This document shows positions 15,817-25,740 of a stretch of 64,000 bases of DNA, piece after piece. Position 1 is the stretch's first letter, and every line of letters starts with the position of its first letter. The stretch is from Thalassotalea ponticola (GTDB lineage Bacteria; Pseudomonadota; Gammaproteobacteria; Enterobacterales; Alteromonadaceae), in contig NZ_CP166871.1 in assembly GCF_041379045.1 (NCBI RefSeq), positions 2,046,001 to 2,110,000 on the forward strand, given 5' to 3'. A program made the translations under genes and the position numbers. The notes beneath the pieces were generated by a model that was not told where the DNA came from, did no database searches, and worked only from the letters and a program-made list of their open reading frames with translations.

Positions 15817-18213
15817 TTAATTGTTTGCTCGCCCCTCAATAAGCGACAGGGTTTGTCTTGTGATAATTGCATCGTTCACAATAAACGGCTCTGCCATTAA
15901 CCAAGATTGTCGCGGCGTTATCCACTGAAACTGTTGATATAAATCATAGCTTATCTCATACAGTATCAGTTCGAGTGGTTGTTTGGTCTCAATCGTCATT
16001 TGCAAAGACACCTTTTGCTCTGGGTCCGCGACGGTATATTGAAAGAAAAAGCCTTGCTCAAACGATGCGCTACTCGGCTGTTGTTGATGTGCAAACAACT
16101 GCCCATTAACTCTAAAGTCACGGATCGAAATAGGCTGGTTAGTCGCGAGTTTAAGAAGATTAACGGAACGCTGTGGCTTGATCGACAGGGTTACATTATA
16201 TCGATTTTCGGTGTTCGCAATCGATGTCGCATTCACCTGTGCCGTAGCAACCGGAATAACCGGCGCCGATTGATAAAAGCGAACCTTACTTGAGCGATAG
16301 GCAGGATACAACTGTTGCGACCAATCATCCCCTGATTGAGGCGATGAAAAAAATTGCTCAATAAAGCTGTCAAAGCGGTGGTTACTGGTCAACCAATACG
16401 CCCTATCACTCTGAGTGTCGAGCAAGTAATTAATACTCGATGGCTTTTTTCGCTGTAGATTATACTCTAGCTGCAAATAGGCGACGACAAAACTTAGTAA
16501 AGAGCTAGCAAGCAGCAGCCATTGCACGACCTTTAACGGCGTGTTGTGCTGCGCAGTTACGGTTTGAAACACCGGTACTATGAGAGCAAAGGTCAATACC
16601 GATAATACGGTGGCCAGCCAAAGAAACTTTAACCCTAAGCCAATCACCAAGGAGGTGATTAGTGGCGCTAATATGGCGACGGTTGGTACGGTAAAAAGCA
16701 ACAACAGCAAGCGCAATACTGTGCCATATCGGATAGTACATTTAATCCGCAAACACAGCCAATACGAAACACAGGCAAACACAACAGGAATAATCAGAAA
16801 GCCTGCGCCAGGTAAATAAAATGCGATTGTCGCATTGATCAGCAACCAGATAACAATGGGCGCAACCACACTCGACTCTGAGCCGTTTAGCGAATAAATT
16901 TTGCGGTAAATAACGGCACTAACAGCGAGCGAAAATGCGATAAAACAGGCCATTAACCAATGACCGTTATAGGTGAAGCCATGCGAGCTTTCAGCGTATT
17001 GGGGAACCGTGTTAAACAGTAGTTGCCAACCTAGCAACCCAAATCCCCCTGCTACGCCCACGCTTAACAACAAGGCGGTAAAACTTTGAATAATTGCCGT
17101 GCGGTTCAACGCAGTTTGTTTTATTGCCTTCACACATAGCCAAGTAAACAGGACCGCTGTAGCCAATAGCATCGGCCATACCCAGTTAAATGGATAGTCA
17201 ACCATACCAAGTTGGGGAAAGTTAAAATACACTAAGTCGCTATCTGACTTAAGCTCGGTTAAATCGGCATCGGCAAAATAATCGAGTAATGCGGTTAAAT
17301 ACTCGGCTTGATGATTTAAACTCGCTTTGTCTAAGCGATCAACAGAATCTTGTTCGGTATGATAATCAAAGTGATCATCGATAAAGGCAAAGTTAAGCCC
17401 TTGAATATTTCTCTCTTCTCGAAACACCGTTAAGTCGGTGTCATTGGGTAGCATTTTATAAATACTGTACATGAGTGAGTTTGCTACGGGATGTTCGATA
17501 CCCGCTTGGCTAAATGCTTCAACCAGGCTTTGGTTACCCGAATTGGTTTCCAACAATACATAGCTTGGACCGCCGGAGCCTCGCGCTTCAAAGTTTAACG
17601 CCAACTTGATATCTTTTGCCCAGCGATGTCCATTGACAAACGCTTGCGCACCAAGCAAACCGCGTTCCTCGGCATCGGTAAAGATAATGATAATGTCGTT
17701 ATTCGGTTGTCCGTTGTGTTGCTGCAACTTATACAAGTACGCTCGCATCACTTCAATAATAGTAACCACCCCACTTCCGGCGTCACTGGCACCTAGTGAT
17801 GAGTGCAGTGACGAATCGTAGTGAGACACTAACGCCAAAGCATTGCCAGTATTTTTACCTTTGATGCGAGCGACAATATTGGCGGTCTTGGCCGCCATGA
17901 AATTTCGACGATAGCGGGCCCCCATCGCCTCAAATACTTCAACTTCTAAACCAAGTTTTTTAAGTTCATCTATTAAATATTGGCCTACCCGATGATGTTC
18001 GTTAGTGCCGACAAAGTGAGGTTTGGTTGCGATATTATCGAGGTGTGCTAACGCATTTTGCTGTGAAAAAACTTGTTTTGAACTGTGTTGATATGCCTCT
18101 TTTGACGGACGCTGTGCATCGAAACTCCACAGCGCGATCAGTGCTATAAACGCAATCAAAAAGCACGGATAAAACCAGCGCGAAACAGTGGCTTGAAAAC
18201 GGGATAAGGTCAT
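15817..18213 (-). CDS. Membrane-anchored M28-family zinc aminopeptidase
   Basis: The 798-residue protein has an N-terminal membrane helix (about 15-30), an M28 peptidase domain (about 45-320) and then about eight membrane helices (340-600) with a final soluble beta domain. The M28 metal ligands can be seen: His and Asp in ALVSHYDSS and GASDAGSGV, Glu-Glu in FTDAEERGLLG, and later ligands in the FRE..GLNFAFIDDHFDYHTEQD segment. The layout resembles ERMP1/Pff1-type integral M28 peptidases, with the catalytic part in the periplasm. The substrate is unknown. It has its own promoter and an AAGG site 9 bases before the ATG. Confidence 0.9.
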   Translation of the reverse strand: MTLSRFQATVSRWFYPCFLIAFIALIALWSFDAQRPSKEAYQHSSKQVFSQQNALAHLDNIATKPHFVGTNEHHRVGQYLIDELKKLGLEVEVFEAMGARYRRNFMAAKTANIVARIKGKNTGNALALVSHYDSSLHSSLGASDAGSGVVTIIEVMRAYLYKLQQHNGQPNNDIIIIFTDAEERGLLGAQAFVNGHRWAKDIKLALNFEARGSGGPSYVLLETNSGNQSLVEAFSQAGIEHPVANSLMYSIYKMLPNDTDLTVFREERNIQGLNFAFIDDHFDYHTEQDSVDRLDKASLNHQAEYLTALLDYFADADLTELKSDSDLVYFNFPQLGMVDYPFNWVWPMLLATAVLFTWLCVKAIKQTALNRTAIIQSFTALLLSVGVAGGFGLLGWQLLFNTVPQYAESSHGFTYNGHWLMACFIAFSLAVSAVIYRKIYSLNGSESSVVAPIVIWLLINATIAFYLPGAGFLIIPVVFACVSYWLCLRIKCTIRYGTVLRLLLLLFTVPTVAILAPLITSLVIGLGLKFLWLATVLSVLTFALIVPVFQTVTAQHNTPLKVVQWLLLASSLLSFVVAYLQLEYNLQRKKPSSINYLLDTQSDRAYWLTSNHRFDSFIEQFFSSPQSGDDWSQQLYPAYRSSKVRFYQSAPVIPVATAQVNATSIANTENRYNVTLSIKPQRSVNLLKLATNQPISIRDFRVNGQLFAHQQQPSSASFEQGFFFQYTVADPEQKVSLQMTIETKQPLELILYEISYDLYQQFQWITPRQSWLMAEPFIVNDAIITRQTLSLIEGRANN

Positions 18214-18344
18214 ATATGGCGCCTTTTCAGCTTGTTATTATTATGATTTTCGCGCGCTATACTGCCAATAAACAAATGACTTGGCAAATACAGGTAACGC
18301 CTTAATTACCAATCAATAATTAGCAGCACATGAGATAGTAGTGA

Positions 18345-19253
18345 CTAAAAATCCGAATCTAACATGATCCCTATGCCAATGCGTTGTTGGTTGTGGTCAT
18401 AGTCAATCATACTCTCGCCGTAGCCAGTAAAGTACTGTAAGTAACCTCGCAGACCGCTGCCAAGTGGAAAGCTTAAGCCTAATTCAACAGCCCCTTTGTG
18501 AGTCGACAAATTATTTCTAATCACCATTTCCATACCAACATCGTAGACCGCATACTGCAATTGCAATTGATAATGGCCCATGTAATCGCCAATATCGGGG
18601 TTGTCATCACCTTTGGGATCATCGGGACTTTCTTTTTCATCCTCTGGTAATCGATACCAAGGTCTAAAATAGGCTTTAAATAGCCCATGTGTGTAAATCA
18701 CTTCACCGTAAATTCGGTTCCAACTGCGGCTGATCACTTGCGAGCGACCGTTCGACTGATGCTCTACCCCAAGTCCCAAAGTAACGTTGCCATCAAACGG
18801 CTGCCAACCAATGGGCAGGCGATAAAAAAACTCTGGCTGGTAATTGGTTTCCCTAAATGGTTTTGAGATCTCATCGGCATATATTTGCCACCAAGATTGA
18901 ATGGTCATTCCAAAATGAAAACTGTCGTTATCAACCAAAAAGCCCGGATTAAACAGTGGAAACTTCACACTTAACTGATATTTCGCCTCAATATCTTTAA
19001 ATTCGTCTCCCGACAGCGACGGCACGTCTTGGTACGCTTGCTCATTAAAGTTATCGGTGTAGATCAACGGCAGAATATAGTTTTTTTTATGTGCTTGTAA
19101 AATGAAGTATACGTTACTGTTACTTGGTGCTCTGTTACTTTGAGCTTGCTCTGCTACGTGCTCATCGCTATCTTGGGCGAGGACAAGGCTAGCATTAGCT
19201 AGCATCAATAGTAACATCACAAAAAGCTTAGGTAAGTTAGTATAAATAGACAT
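18345..19253 (-). CDS. pldA: Outer-membrane phospholipase A (OMPLA)
   Basis: PldA removes phospholipids from the outer leaflet of the outer membrane. The protein has a signal peptide (1-26, ending LVLA), a 12-strand barrel rich in alternating aromatic residues, and the catalytic set in GVEHQSNGRS (His and Ser) and SRSWNRIYGE (Asn). It ends in Phe, as outer-membrane barrels do. The ATG at 19253 is chosen because it starts a standard signal peptide; the longer frame begins with TTG at 19280. An acidic loop (EDEKESPDDPKGDDNPD) lies between two strands. It is probably activated by calcium and dimer formation, as in the family. Confidence 0.93.
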   Translation of the reverse strand: MSIYTNLPKLFVMLLLMLANASLVLAQDSDEHVAEQAQSNRAPSNSNVYFILQAHKKNYILPLIYTDNFNEQAYQDVPSLSGDEFKDIEAKYQLSVKFPLFNPGFLVDNDSFHFGMTIQSWWQIYADEISKPFRETNYQPEFFYRLPIGWQPFDGNVTLGLGVEHQSNGRSQVISRSWNRIYGEVIYTHGLFKAYFRPWYRLPEDEKESPDDPKGDDNPDIGDYMGHYQLQLQYAVYDVGMEMVIRNNLSTHKGAVELGLSFPLGSGLRGYLQYFTGYGESMIDYDHNQQRIGIGIMLDSDF

Positions 19254-19357
19254 AGTGTTTAATAAATCATCTTTGCTCAACGAGTAAATTTAAGGGCGTT
19301 ATAACACGTACAACAAGCGCGCTGACATAAAAACCTAGCACAGGCTGTATGTACTTG

Positions 19358-21199
19358 TTACAAGTACATGACAGTCAAGGTAAACGACAATATCACCCAC
19401 ATAAGAATGCTCAATGGAATACCTACTTTCATAAAATCAGAAAAGTGGTAGCCACCAGCATTCATCACTAACAGGTTGGTTTTATATGCCATTGGGGTGG
19501 CATAACTCAAATTAGCACCAAACAATACCGCAAGCACAAACGGCTCAGGTGGTGCTCCTAATTGTTGGGCAACCGATATGGCAATTGGTGTTCCGATAAC
19601 GGCCGCCGCGTTGTTTGAAACGATGTTGGTTAATATGGCTAGCAATAACATAAGCGCCGCTAACACGCCGCCAGTGGGCAGCGGCGACGACATCACCACA
19701 AATACCTCCGCTAAGTATTGTGCTCCTCCCGTTTCCATCATCGCGTTACCCAAGGCTAATGAGGCGGCAACAATGAGAATAACTTGCGTACTTAACGAGT
19801 TAGCAACGTCTTGCCAATTTAAACAGCGCGTTGCGAGCAACATCAATACGCCGACGATGGAACTGATCACAATAGGAAGCACATCGAGTACTGGCAATAT
19901 GACCACGCCACATAAAATCGCCAGTGATAGTGGCGCTTTTCGGGTGTGAGTCAGCTTAGCAGCGCCATCAACAACTAATATGCCCTGCTGAGTTTTCAAT
20001 TTTTCAATTTGTTCAACATCACCTTGAACCAATAAGATATCGCCGATGTTTAACGGTACTGTGCCAATGGTTTGACGGCCTATTTCCATGGCTTTACCGT
20101 CTCGGTGTAAAGCAATAACCGACAAACCATATTCGTGGGCAAAGTTGACACTTTTCAACGTTCGCCCAATTAAGCCGGAGCCTAGGATGACCACGATTTC
20201 AGCGAGCATTTGCGAGCCCGGCTCGAGCGGATGATCGGCATCGAGTTTGTGTTTACCTGAATACAAGGTAGTCTTGAGCACGCGCTCGTATTCCTTGAGC
20301 CGATCGGGATAGTCTCTAACCTGCAGTCTATCGCCTGGGCGAATCAGTGTATCGGGCAGTGGCACAAGTTTGTGGTTATCCTCACCGCGCTGAATACTTT
20401 GAATGCGCAATTGACCATCGGTGAGTTTTATCACCTCAGCAATGGTCTTATCGGCGGCTAAACTGGCTTCTGTGACACTCAAATAGGCGCTGAATAAACG
20501 CGGCGACGTATCTGGCATACTGGCTTCGCGTTTGGGTAAGATCCGCGGTGCTATAAGCCACAAATACAGTATTGCTGCCGATGCAGCGATCAGTGCAGGT
20601 ACGGCAAAGTCAAACATACCAAAGCGTTTTAAGCCCATATCAAAGGCCACACTAACCACTAATAGATTTGTTGAGGTACCAATAGTCGTCACCATACCGC
20701 CAACCAAAGTTGCAAAGCCCATGGGCATCAACATACCACTTGGATCGGTTTTAGTTCGAATTGATACACTGATCAAAATAGGTAGCAATAACACAACGAT
20801 GGGTGTGTTATTTACAAATGCACTCAATGCACCTGCAATAATGAGGGTAAACAGCAGTGATAATTGCGGGCTGATTTTCCAAAGCTTTGCTAAGCTGCGC
20901 CCTATCGGCTCTAATGCGCCAGTGCGAACCAGTGATTGACCAATAATCATCAAAGCACAAACAGTCACTAGCGCTTCATGACCAAACCCCGAAAAAAACG
21001 ACACCGGCTCGATGACTTTGCCCTGATACTGAAACGGAAACACCGCAAAGAACACCGTTAATACAGCGATGACCGTTAACGATGACGTTTCCAGAGAAAT
21101 ATCATCGCGTTTAAACAGGTATAATGCGCCAAGCGTTAATAGCAATACTACCAATGCATGGTAATTGGGCAAACTCGGAAATATTGCCATGCTCATCAT
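19358..21199 (-). CDS. SLC13-family permease with two RCK_C domains
   Basis: A 613-residue inner-membrane carrier of the divalent anion/sodium symporter (DASS) class. It has helices at both ends and two soluble TrkA_C/RCK_C domains between (about 215-300 and 315-390, for example GDRLQVRDYPDR and GDILLVQGD). Repeated SNN/TP-type motifs appear (AFVNNTPIVVLLLP near 125 and IVSNNAAAVIGTPIA near 535), which bind sodium and substrate in this family. Related proteins carry sulfate, dicarboxylates or other anions; the substrate here cannot be told. It lies 104 bases upstream of pldA, in the same direction. Confidence 0.9.
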   Translation of the reverse strand: MMSMAIFPSLPNYHALVVLLLTLGALYLFKRDDISLETSSLTVIAVLTVFFAVFPFQYQGKVIEPVSFFSGFGHEALVTVCALMIIGQSLVRTGALEPIGRSLAKLWKISPQLSLLFTLIIAGALSAFVNNTPIVVLLLPILISVSIRTKTDPSGMLMPMGFATLVGGMVTTIGTSTNLLVVSVAFDMGLKRFGMFDFAVPALIAASAAILYLWLIAPRILPKREASMPDTSPRLFSAYLSVTEASLAADKTIAEVIKLTDGQLRIQSIQRGEDNHKLVPLPDTLIRPGDRLQVRDYPDRLKEYERVLKTTLYSGKHKLDADHPLEPGSQMLAEIVVILGSGLIGRTLKSVNFAHEYGLSVIALHRDGKAMEIGRQTIGTVPLNIGDILLVQGDVEQIEKLKTQQGILVVDGAAKLTHTRKAPLSLAILCGVVILPVLDVLPIVISSIVGVLMLLATRCLNWQDVANSLSTQVILIVAASLALGNAMMETGGAQYLAEVFVVMSSPLPTGGVLAALMLLLAILTNIVSNNAAAVIGTPIAISVAQQLGAPPEPFVLAVLFGANLSYATPMAYKTNLLVMNAGGYHFSDFMKVGIPLSILMWVILSFTLTVMYL

Positions 21200-21395
21200 T
21201 TTATTGTTAATGGTTTGATCAAGTAATATTCAAGCATAGCCAACTAGTTAACGAAATTGCAACCCTTTATTTGTTACCTAGCGCATTGTTTTCTCATTAG
21301 AAAATGCTTACCTCTATGCAGAGTAAAGGGTTAAAACAAAATTACAAAATGCAATCATTTTAGTTTTTATTTTTCACGTTTTTTGTGTAGAAACA
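21200..21395. other. Intergenic region between the permease and the nrd promoter
   Basis: AT-rich spacer between divergent genes. It should hold the permease promoter and the upstream part of the nrd promoter. Confidence 0.4.
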
Positions 21396-21411
21396 GCGCT
21401 ACATTTGGTGT
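21396..21411 (+). promoter_or_regulatory. NrdR box 1
   Basis: GCGCTACATTTGGTGT fits the NrdR consensus ACACWATATATWGTGT at its main positions. It lies 33 bases (three helical turns) from box 2, the paired spacing NrdR needs. Confidence 0.65.
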
Positions 21412-21428
21412 TATTATCCCATTATAAG

Positions 21429-21444
21429 CCACCATATATTGTGT
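21429..21444 (+). promoter_or_regulatory. NrdR box 2
   Basis: CCACCATATATTGTGT is a close match to the NrdR consensus. A -10-like TATTAT (21412-21417) or TTATAA lies between the two boxes, so NrdR binding would block RNA polymerase. NrdR represses ribonucleotide reductase genes when ATP/dATP levels signal enough dNTP. Confidence 0.75.
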
Positions 21445-21629
21445 AGTGCGGTGGTTTCGCACCATGTAAGGTACTCTTGAAGCCAGAGAAATAGCCGGCT
21501 TTATCGTTTCTATTAACGGCAGCGGTATCGCACTAAGCAAAATAAAAACGCCTGGATTTGAGCTGGCAGAGAATAAAGAATTTAATACTGTTTACCACGG
21601 CATATGAAACAGTATTGAAAGGAGAAATA
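21445..21629 (+). other. Long leader between the nrd promoter and nrdB
   Basis: About 185 bases separate the NrdR boxes from nrdB. In relatives nrdA would be here. No NrdA-like sequence was recognised in any frame; one frame is open from about 21471 to 21606 but has no start codon. Confidence 0.5.
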
Positions 21630-22760
21630 ATGTCGTACTCAACTTTTAATCAAACCAAAAACAACCCACTACTTGAACCAATGTTTTTGGGACAAACGGT
21701 AAACGTATCGCGTTACGATCAACAAAAGCATCCAATTTTTGAGAAGCTTATTGAAAAGCAATTGAGCTTTTTCTGGCGACCTGAAGAAGTTGATATCTCT
21801 AAAGATCGCGCCGACTGGCAGTCGTTAACACAAAGTGAGCAACACATCTTTATTTCTAACTTAAAGTACCAAACTCTGCTTGATTCTATTGCTGCGCGCA
21901 GTGTTAACGTGTGTTTGTTACCTTTGGTCTCAATCCCTGAGTTAGAAACGTGGATCGAGACATGGGGTTTCTACGAAACCATTCACTCGCGTTCTTACAC
22001 TCATATTTTGCGCAACCTGTTTACCGATCCGAGTGCGGTTTTCGACGACATCGTCATTAATGAAAACATCATTAATCGCGCCAGCTCTATTAGTCTGTAC
22101 TTCGACCGATTAATTTTATTGACACAACTGTTTCAATCGCAAGGCGAAGGAACCTACGACATTGATGGCGAACAAGTCGTGGTTAACGTACGAGAAATTA
22201 AAAAAGCGCTTTACCGCTCGGTGTGCTCTACCAACGCACTAGAAGCAATTCGCTTTTACGTGTCGTTCGCTTGTTCGTTTGCCTTTGCCGAGCGTGAGTT
22301 ACTTGAAGGCAATGCCAAAATTATAAAATTAATCGCTCGCGATGAAGCGGTACACTTAACATCTACTCAACACATTCTGAACATTTGGGCCAGTGGTAAA
22401 GACGACCCAGAAATGAAAGAAATCAGCGAAGAGTTACATCAAGAAGGTCTAGATATTTTCCTTGATGTTATTCGACAAGAAAAAGAATGGGCTGATTACT
22501 TGTTTAAAGATGGCTCAATGATTGGCCTAAATGCGGAAATCTTAAAGCAATACATCGAATACTTATCAAATCAGCGTTTAACCGCTATTGGTTATGCACC
22601 TCAGTTTGATATTAAGAGTAACCCGCTGCCCTGGATCAATTCGTATTTAACCAGTGATAACGTACAAGTTGCCCCGCAAGAAACTGAAATTTCATCCTAT
22701 CTTGTCGGTCAAACAGACAGCACAGTTGATGCGTCCGACTTTGAAGGCTTTGATATTTAA
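21630..22760 (+). CDS. nrdB: Ribonucleotide reductase class Ia, beta subunit
   Basis: NrdB holds the di-iron centre and tyrosyl radical that NrdA uses to make deoxyribonucleotides. The 376-residue protein follows the E. coli protein closely from [19 protein letters not shown] to [10 protein letters not shown]. Iron ligands D85, E116 and H119 and the radical Y123 (in [10 protein letters not shown]) are present, with the later EAIRFYVSF and ARDEAVHL helices. An AAAGGAGAAATA site fixes the ATG at 21630; the frame extends further upstream without support. nrdA is not upstream as usual. The ferredoxin gene yfaE follows after 10 bases. Confidence 0.97.
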   Translation: MSYSTFNQTKNNPLLEPMFLGQTVNVSRYDQQKHPIFEKLIEKQLSFFWRPEEVDISKDRADWQSLTQSEQHIFISNLKYQTLLDSIAARSVNVCLLPLVSIPELETWIETWGFYETIHSRSYTHILRNLFTDPSAVFDDIVINENIINRASSISLYFDRLILLTQLFQSQGEGTYDIDGEQVVVNVREIKKALYRSVCSTNALEAIRFYVSFACSFAFAERELLEGNAKIIKLIARDEAVHLTSTQHILNIWASGKDDPEMKEISEELHQEGLDIFLDVIRQEKEWADYLFKDGSMIGLNAEILKQYIEYLSNQRLTAIGYAPQFDIKSNPLPWINSYLTSDNVQVAPQETEISSYLVGQTDSTVDASDFEGFDI

Positions 22761-22770
22761 GCTCTAAACC

Positions 22771-23037
22771 GTGGGAAAAAAAGTCACTGTTGATGGTCAG
22801 GTTGTTGAACAGGCGTTTGACAACCTGATTTACAAAACCACCCTTGAGTACTTAGAAGCTCAGAATATTGATATCCAATATCATTGCCGTGATGGCTTTT
22901 GTGGCGCGTGCCGCTGCAATCTGATCCAGGGCGATATCGAGTACGTTAACGGTGAACCCCTCGCCTTTATTCGCGACGGCGAATTTTTACCCTGCTGCTC
23001 CATCCCAACATCCGACATTATCATCACCACTGACTAA
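22771..23037 (+). CDS. yfaE: 2Fe-2S ferredoxin for NrdB radical maintenance
   Basis: YfaE supplies electrons to rebuild the NrdB di-iron tyrosyl cofactor. The 88-residue protein has the plant-type cysteine set C39-RDGF-C44-GA-C47 and a fourth Cys in LPCCSIP. It starts with GTG at 22771, ten bases after nrdB, without a clear ribosome binding site, so translation is probably coupled. The order nrdB-yfaE is as in E. coli. Confidence 0.93.
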   Translation: MGKKVTVDGQVVEQAFDNLIYKTTLEYLEAQNIDIQYHCRDGFCGACRCNLIQGDIEYVNGEPLAFIRDGEFLPCCSIPTSDIIITTD

Positions 23038-23141
23038 CTGACGGTCAGCTTAGTCTTCTCTCTAAAAAATCTAAGAACTCTCTAGACCACAACGGATTTT
23101 GCGGTACACTGTTGTTTACTATGTATTTATCGAGATCTCTT

Positions 23142-23621
23142 ATGGCCGGACCACAACGCGCAATTACCCTTCGCTTTTTAGCAGAACCACAAGACGTCAA
23201 CTTTGGTGGTAAAGTTCACGGCGGTGCCGTGATGAAATGGATTGATTTGGCCGCTTATGCGTGCGCCGCAGGATGGAGCTCGCGATACTGTGTTACCGCC
23301 TATGCTGGTGGTATTCAGTTTGTCTCTCCTATTCACGTTGGTAATTTAGTCGAAGTCGAAGCAAAAGTAGTGTACACCGGCAATACGTCAATGCACATTG
23401 CATTAGAGGTACTGGCGTGTGATCCAAAATCGCTATCAAAGCGACTTACCACCCATTGTATTGTGATCATGGTGGCAGTTGATGAAAGTGGCCACCCGGT
23501 GAGTATTCCGCAGTGGCAGCCCGTTGAAGAAGACGATATAAAACAACATCAAACGGCGATGAAACTGATGGAAATGCGCAAGACAATTAAACGAGAAATG
23601 CAAATTTTTAACCGACCGTAA
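23142..23621 (+). CDS. Hotdog-fold acyl-CoA thioesterase
   Basis: The 159-residue protein is an acyl-CoA hydrolase of the YciA/BACH type, freeing fatty acids from CoA. The core is RFLAEPQDVNFGGKVHGGAVMKWIDLAAYACA, shown here by DVNFGGKVHGGAVMKWIDLA (active-site Asn, Gly-rich turn and helix Asp), followed by the GNLVEVEAKVVYTGNTSM strand pair. The ATG at 23142 starts MAGPQRAITLRF, which fits the family better than the upstream ATGs at 23112 and 23121. It stands alone on the plus strand after yfaE. Confidence 0.88.
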   Translation: MAGPQRAITLRFLAEPQDVNFGGKVHGGAVMKWIDLAAYACAAGWSSRYCVTAYAGGIQFVSPIHVGNLVEVEAKVVYTGNTSMHIALEVLACDPKSLSKRLTTHCIVIMVAVDESGHPVSIPQWQPVEEDDIKQHQTAMKLMEMRKTIKREMQIFNRP

Positions 23622-23742
23622 AGCAACCGCGTCCGGTGTACATCAATGTAATTAAGGCTATTGCAAAAACTCTGTTGGTTTGCCACATTAACAAAACCAA
23701 TAATATATACATAGTTTTCAACGGCTAAGGGAATCTGAGTCG

Positions 23743-25023
23743 ATGGCAAAAAACAAACTGATTGCGCTACTGCTGCTTGCCCTTGGGGTCTCAGGCTTCA
23801 TTAACCTGACCTTGCTTAAACGCCAAGTCATACTTGAACAAAAACTCGCTGATGCTAAGGCGAATAACGCAGGAACAGCACGCCTAGTCGCCTTGCCAAA
23901 TGGCACGAGCGAAGACGCTAACACCTTGCTGTCTGCAAGTGAACCACAACGAAATACGGGACACAACGAACAGCCAACTAGCCAACATAAACACCCAGTA
24001 ACAACTGATGACTCGCTTTACAGCGACAATCAGCAGGTCAACTTAATGATCGCGAAAGCACAACAGTTTTTTAATAGCTACCGGTTCAGTCAGGCAGTTG
24101 ATTTATACGCCAGCATTAATGACCTACAACCACAAACCGCTGAGCAGTTAAAGCACAATTGGCTCGCTGAGTGCCAAACGATGATTGAGCAAAATCGCCT
24201 CAATATCGCTTCCGATTTTATTGATGCGATGCTTCACCTGCAACCGTTTGAGTATCACAGCAGCTTACTGCAACTGACGCTGTGGCAAAAGCAAGGTCGA
24301 GATTTGCAAGTTTTGCAGCGCTTAATCGACCTTGAACTCAACGAATTCGACGCCGAGCGCAAGCAAGCATTGAGCAGCCACATAGACCGCGTTTATCACC
24401 ATTGGTCAGCGCGGGTTATCGATCGTCAAAACTGGCGCTTATTAATAGAGCAAACGGAACGTCTATTAGCTCAACGGGGATTGCAAATAGATTATATTGT
24501 CAACTTGGTCAATGGCTACCTGCAACTCGACGACGCACATACGGCGCTGTCTTATTTACAACAAATTGAATACCTAGCCGATGCTCAAACGCAATACCAA
24601 CAATTGCAACAGCGCATAGAGCAGAGGTTGCGCGGCAATGAAGGTATCCCGCTAATTGCCGATCGAGATCACCTATTGGTGGATACGACCATCAATAACG
24701 CGCTATCAACACGGCTGATGATCGACACCGGCGCCTCATTAACAGTGATCTCTGAGCGCACCTACGCACAGCTCACTCGGCATACTGAAATCCCCGCTCA
24801 TAGAGAGATGATGATCCGAACCGCATCAGGTGAAGTAGAGGCGTTTAGTATCATCGTCGAGCAATTTGCCATTGGCCCATGGCAAGTGCGTGATTTGGAG
24901 GTAGTGGTTATGCCACTGACTAATATGACCAAAACTGACGGGTTATTGGGAATGAACTTTCTCAGACAGTTTGTATTTAACATCGATCAACAACAAGACT
25001 TACTGTTTTTACAGGCAAAGTAA
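23743..25023 (+). CDS. Membrane-anchored retropepsin-like aspartic protease
   Basis: The 426-residue protein has an N-terminal membrane anchor (about 6-24), a helical TPR-like region (about 95-300) and a C-terminal clan AA aspartic protease domain. The active site reads LMIDTGASLTVIS with D328, and DGLLGMNFL supplies the second family motif. Bacterial retropepsin-like proteins work as dimers in the periplasm. The role and substrate are unknown. The ATG at 23743 has an AAGGGA site about 10 bases upstream. It has no operon partner. Confidence 0.88.
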   Translation: MAKNKLIALLLLALGVSGFINLTLLKRQVILEQKLADAKANNAGTARLVALPNGTSEDANTLLSASEPQRNTGHNEQPTSQHKHPVTTDDSLYSDNQQVNLMIAKAQQFFNSYRFSQAVDLYASINDLQPQTAEQLKHNWLAECQTMIEQNRLNIASDFIDAMLHLQPFEYHSSLLQLTLWQKQGRDLQVLQRLIDLELNEFDAERKQALSSHIDRVYHHWSARVIDRQNWRLLIEQTERLLAQRGLQIDYIVNLVNGYLQLDDAHTALSYLQQIEYLADAQTQYQQLQQRIEQRLRGNEGIPLIADRDHLLVDTTINNALSTRLMIDTGASLTVISERTYAQLTRHTEIPAHREMMIRTASGEVEAFSIIVEQFAIGPWQVRDLEVVVMPLTNMTKTDGLLGMNFLRQFVFNIDQQQDLLFLQAK

Positions 25024-25316
25024 ACCTCGCCTTTTAGCAATTGCGCTAATTCAACTGACTACTGTCAGCGAGGTCTGTTGCGCGGTGATTAAGAGAGCCA
25101 CTGAACCGTGCAAATATCGGCATTTTGACTATAGTTGCGGTTAAATCCTATGTTGCACGCCCTAGCTCGACTCGTATTGCTAAATCCACAACATAGACAA
25201 AGGTTATGATATACAACAAATGGGTATTGATAGACGATACCTAAAATCTCATTGCTGTGTTATAAAGCGCGTCTACACCCATTGCATACTGTATTTACTT
25301 GAGATGAGGAAACCAA

Positions 25317-25739
25317 ATGACTGAATTTACGCCATACACCGCACTTATTGGCGGTGCAATACTTGGCTTTGCGTCAATTATGTTACTGCTACTGATCGGT
25401 AAAACGGCAGGGATTTCCGGTATTTTCGCCGATACCTTCAGCCGCTTCCCCATCCGCATTAGTTGGCAATTGTTTTTTGTTTTAGGAATTATATGCGGAC
25501 CGATCGTCGCTGCGTTTTTCGGTTTTCATTTACCATCTTCGATTGACTTGTCTTGGTCTCAAATTATCGTTGGGGGCCTGTTAGTCGGGTTTGGCGTTAA
25601 TTATGGCTCGGGTTGTACCAGTGGTCACGGAATATGCGGCATGGGCCGATTCTCTAAACGTTCAATTATTGCAACGTTGATCTTTATGGGTTTTGGCGTC
25701 GCCACCGTATTTATCATGCGCCATGTTATAGGAGGTTAA
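25317..25739 (+). CDS. YeeE/YedE-family membrane protein, first half (PmpA-like)
   Basis: A 140-residue protein with four membrane helices and the family motif GFGVNYGSGCTSGHGICGMGR, whose core GSGCTSGHGICG (about 98-109) holds the conserved cysteines. Proteins of this family (DUF395) are thought to carry thiosulfate or other sulfur compounds. Here the carrier is split into two genes, as in PmpA/PmpB. A GAGGAAACC site precedes the ATG. The second half starts one base after the stop codon. Confidence 0.92.
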   Translation: MTEFTPYTALIGGAILGFASIMLLLLIGKTAGISGIFADTFSRFPIRISWQLFFVLGIICGPIVAAFFGFHLPSSIDLSWSQIIVGGLLVGFGVNYGSGCTSGHGICGMGRFSKRSIIATLIFMGFGVATVFIMRHVIGG

Positions 25740-25740
25740 A

